Of a DNA stretch of 64,000 bases, positions 63,548 through 64,000 are shown piece after piece. The notes below the pieces were generated by a model. The model ran no database searches, was not told the DNA's origin, and saw nothing but the letters and a program-made list of their open reading frames with translations. Both the position numbers and the translations under genes were made by a program. Source of the DNA: Berryella wangjianweii (GTDB lineage Bacteria; Actinomycetota; Coriobacteriia; Coriobacteriales; Eggerthellaceae); assembly GCA_013201155.1 (NCBI GenBank), contig CP053716.1:744001-808000 (forward strand), in the 5' to 3' direction. How positions within the stretch are numbered: the stretch's first letter is position 1; every line of letters begins with the position of its first letter.

Positions 63548-63942
63548 CCATTCCTCCCTTAATCTAAAGTAACTCTGTAATCTTTTGTGACATAATATCT
63601 ATGTCGGCTGAATCATAAGTTTCCTTAACCGATACGCCTCTCTTGGTTGGTTGCTCCTTAAGAAAATCTAAATTATTCTTAATAATATTTTATTTAATTG
63701 TCTTCAATATTTAATAAAATCCCTGATCAATGCTATGAAATGCTCTCCCGTGCTTCGTTCAACAGTTAGAATCATCATCGATGATTTTTTGATTTCCGTA
63801 ATAACCGCTGACGAGTGGAATCCGGGCGCAAAAAGCCCGGGCGCACGCACCGCATCGTCCAAAGACGGGAATGACGCAAGGCCTCACACAAGGCCCCCGA
63901 AAGCATCGGGCGGCACGCTGCGGCGAAACCGCAGTGCCGCCG
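63548..63942. other. AT-rich leader of the adhesin gene and downstream hairpins
   Basis: 63560-63800 is AT-rich and should contain the adhesin promoter and a long 5' leader. GGCGGCA and TGCCGCC with inner CTGCGG/CCGCAG form a stem at about 63909-63941 with one bulge. CCGGGC and GCCCGG around 63831-63850 make another small hairpin. I see no coding sequence. Confidence 0.45.
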
Positions 63943-63969
63943 AAAAGAGCGGCGCAACGACGCGCCGCC
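63943..63969 (-). terminator. Terminator for the gene entering from the right edge
   Basis: On the minus strand GCGGCGC pairs with GCGCCGC over six bases and is followed by TCTTTTC. It lies 9 nt after the TAG of the partial reading frame at the right edge. Confidence 0.7.
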
Positions 63970-63977
63970 TCATCACC

Positions 63978-64000
63978 CTATTCCGCAGCCGCCTGGGCCA
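63978..64000 (-). CDS. C-terminal end of a gene continuing beyond the window
   Basis: The minus strand reads GCC CAG GCG GCT GCG GAA TAG (AQAAAE-stop), followed at once by a terminator. Only seven codons are visible, so the product cannot be identified. Confidence 0.35.

Overview
The window is GC-rich, densely coding DNA. Its gene content points to an anaerobic Actinomycetota of the class Coriobacteriia, probably an Eggerthellaceae relative. This rests on a Tat-exported selenocysteine formate dehydrogenase, a Tat-type uptake NiFe hydrogenase, a soluble fumarate-reductase-like Tat flavoprotein, MenG-dependent menaquinone synthesis, a TsaB-RimI-TsaD fusion and a MucBP surface adhesin with an LPXTG-like anchor. 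The taxonomy is inference; no rRNA gene is present.

Layout. 1-3.6 kb: the end of a MerR regulator and a FecB/C/E-type metal-chelate ABC importer. 4-6.1 kb: groES-groEL under a CIRCE operator. 6.3-11.3 kb: nadE, hypB, hypA, tatC, tatA, a tiny membrane protein and an amidohydrolase-fold protein that lacks most metal ligands. 11.6 kb: menG. 12.6-18.3 kb: fdhA-fdhB-fdhC-fdhE, where fdhA is read through an in-frame UGA. 18.8-22.7 kb: a tsaB-rimI-tsaD fusion, tsaE and coaX. 22.8-26.8 kb: a two-component system, bioY and a MATE exporter. 27.1-31.1 kb: mfd and selC (tRNA-Sec). 31.4-34.9 kb: pstSCAB. 35.2 kb: a ferric-reductase-like membrane protein. 36.5-39.5 kb: an ABC exporter flanked by two homologous, unlisted Cys-containing peptides. 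40.3 kb: gdhA. 41.8-49 kb: a YedF-like protein, selA-selB, a Tat flavoprotein and selD (itself a selenoprotein). 49-52 kb: nth, a SatP-type acetate transporter and a peroxiredoxin. 52.1-56.3 kb: hydrogenase small subunit, large subunit, cytochrome b and maturation protease. 56.6 kb: an AIM24-family protein. 57.7-63.5 kb: a 1961-residue MucBP adhesin.

How it fits together. Formate dehydrogenase and hydrogenase both carry RR signal peptides, so they depend on the Tat translocase encoded nearby. Both should feed electrons through cytochrome b subunits to menaquinone, which MenG completes. HypA and HypB load nickel for the hydrogenase. SelA, SelB, SelD and tRNA-Sec, all in this window, supply selenocysteine for FdhA and for SelD itself. 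Terminal acceptors may include the fumarate-reductase-like flavoprotein.

The most novel feature is the 36.5-39.5 kb locus. Two short peptides (48 and 39 residues) share MEWV, Pro7, Gly10, Pro13, Cys15, Asn17, IY-x-HG at 20-24 and Cys35 in ungapped register. They bracket an ATPase and two membrane proteins in a locally AT-rich segment, and a strong terminator separates one peptide from the transporter. This resembles a bacteriocin or signal-peptide export/immunity cassette, but I recognise no named family.
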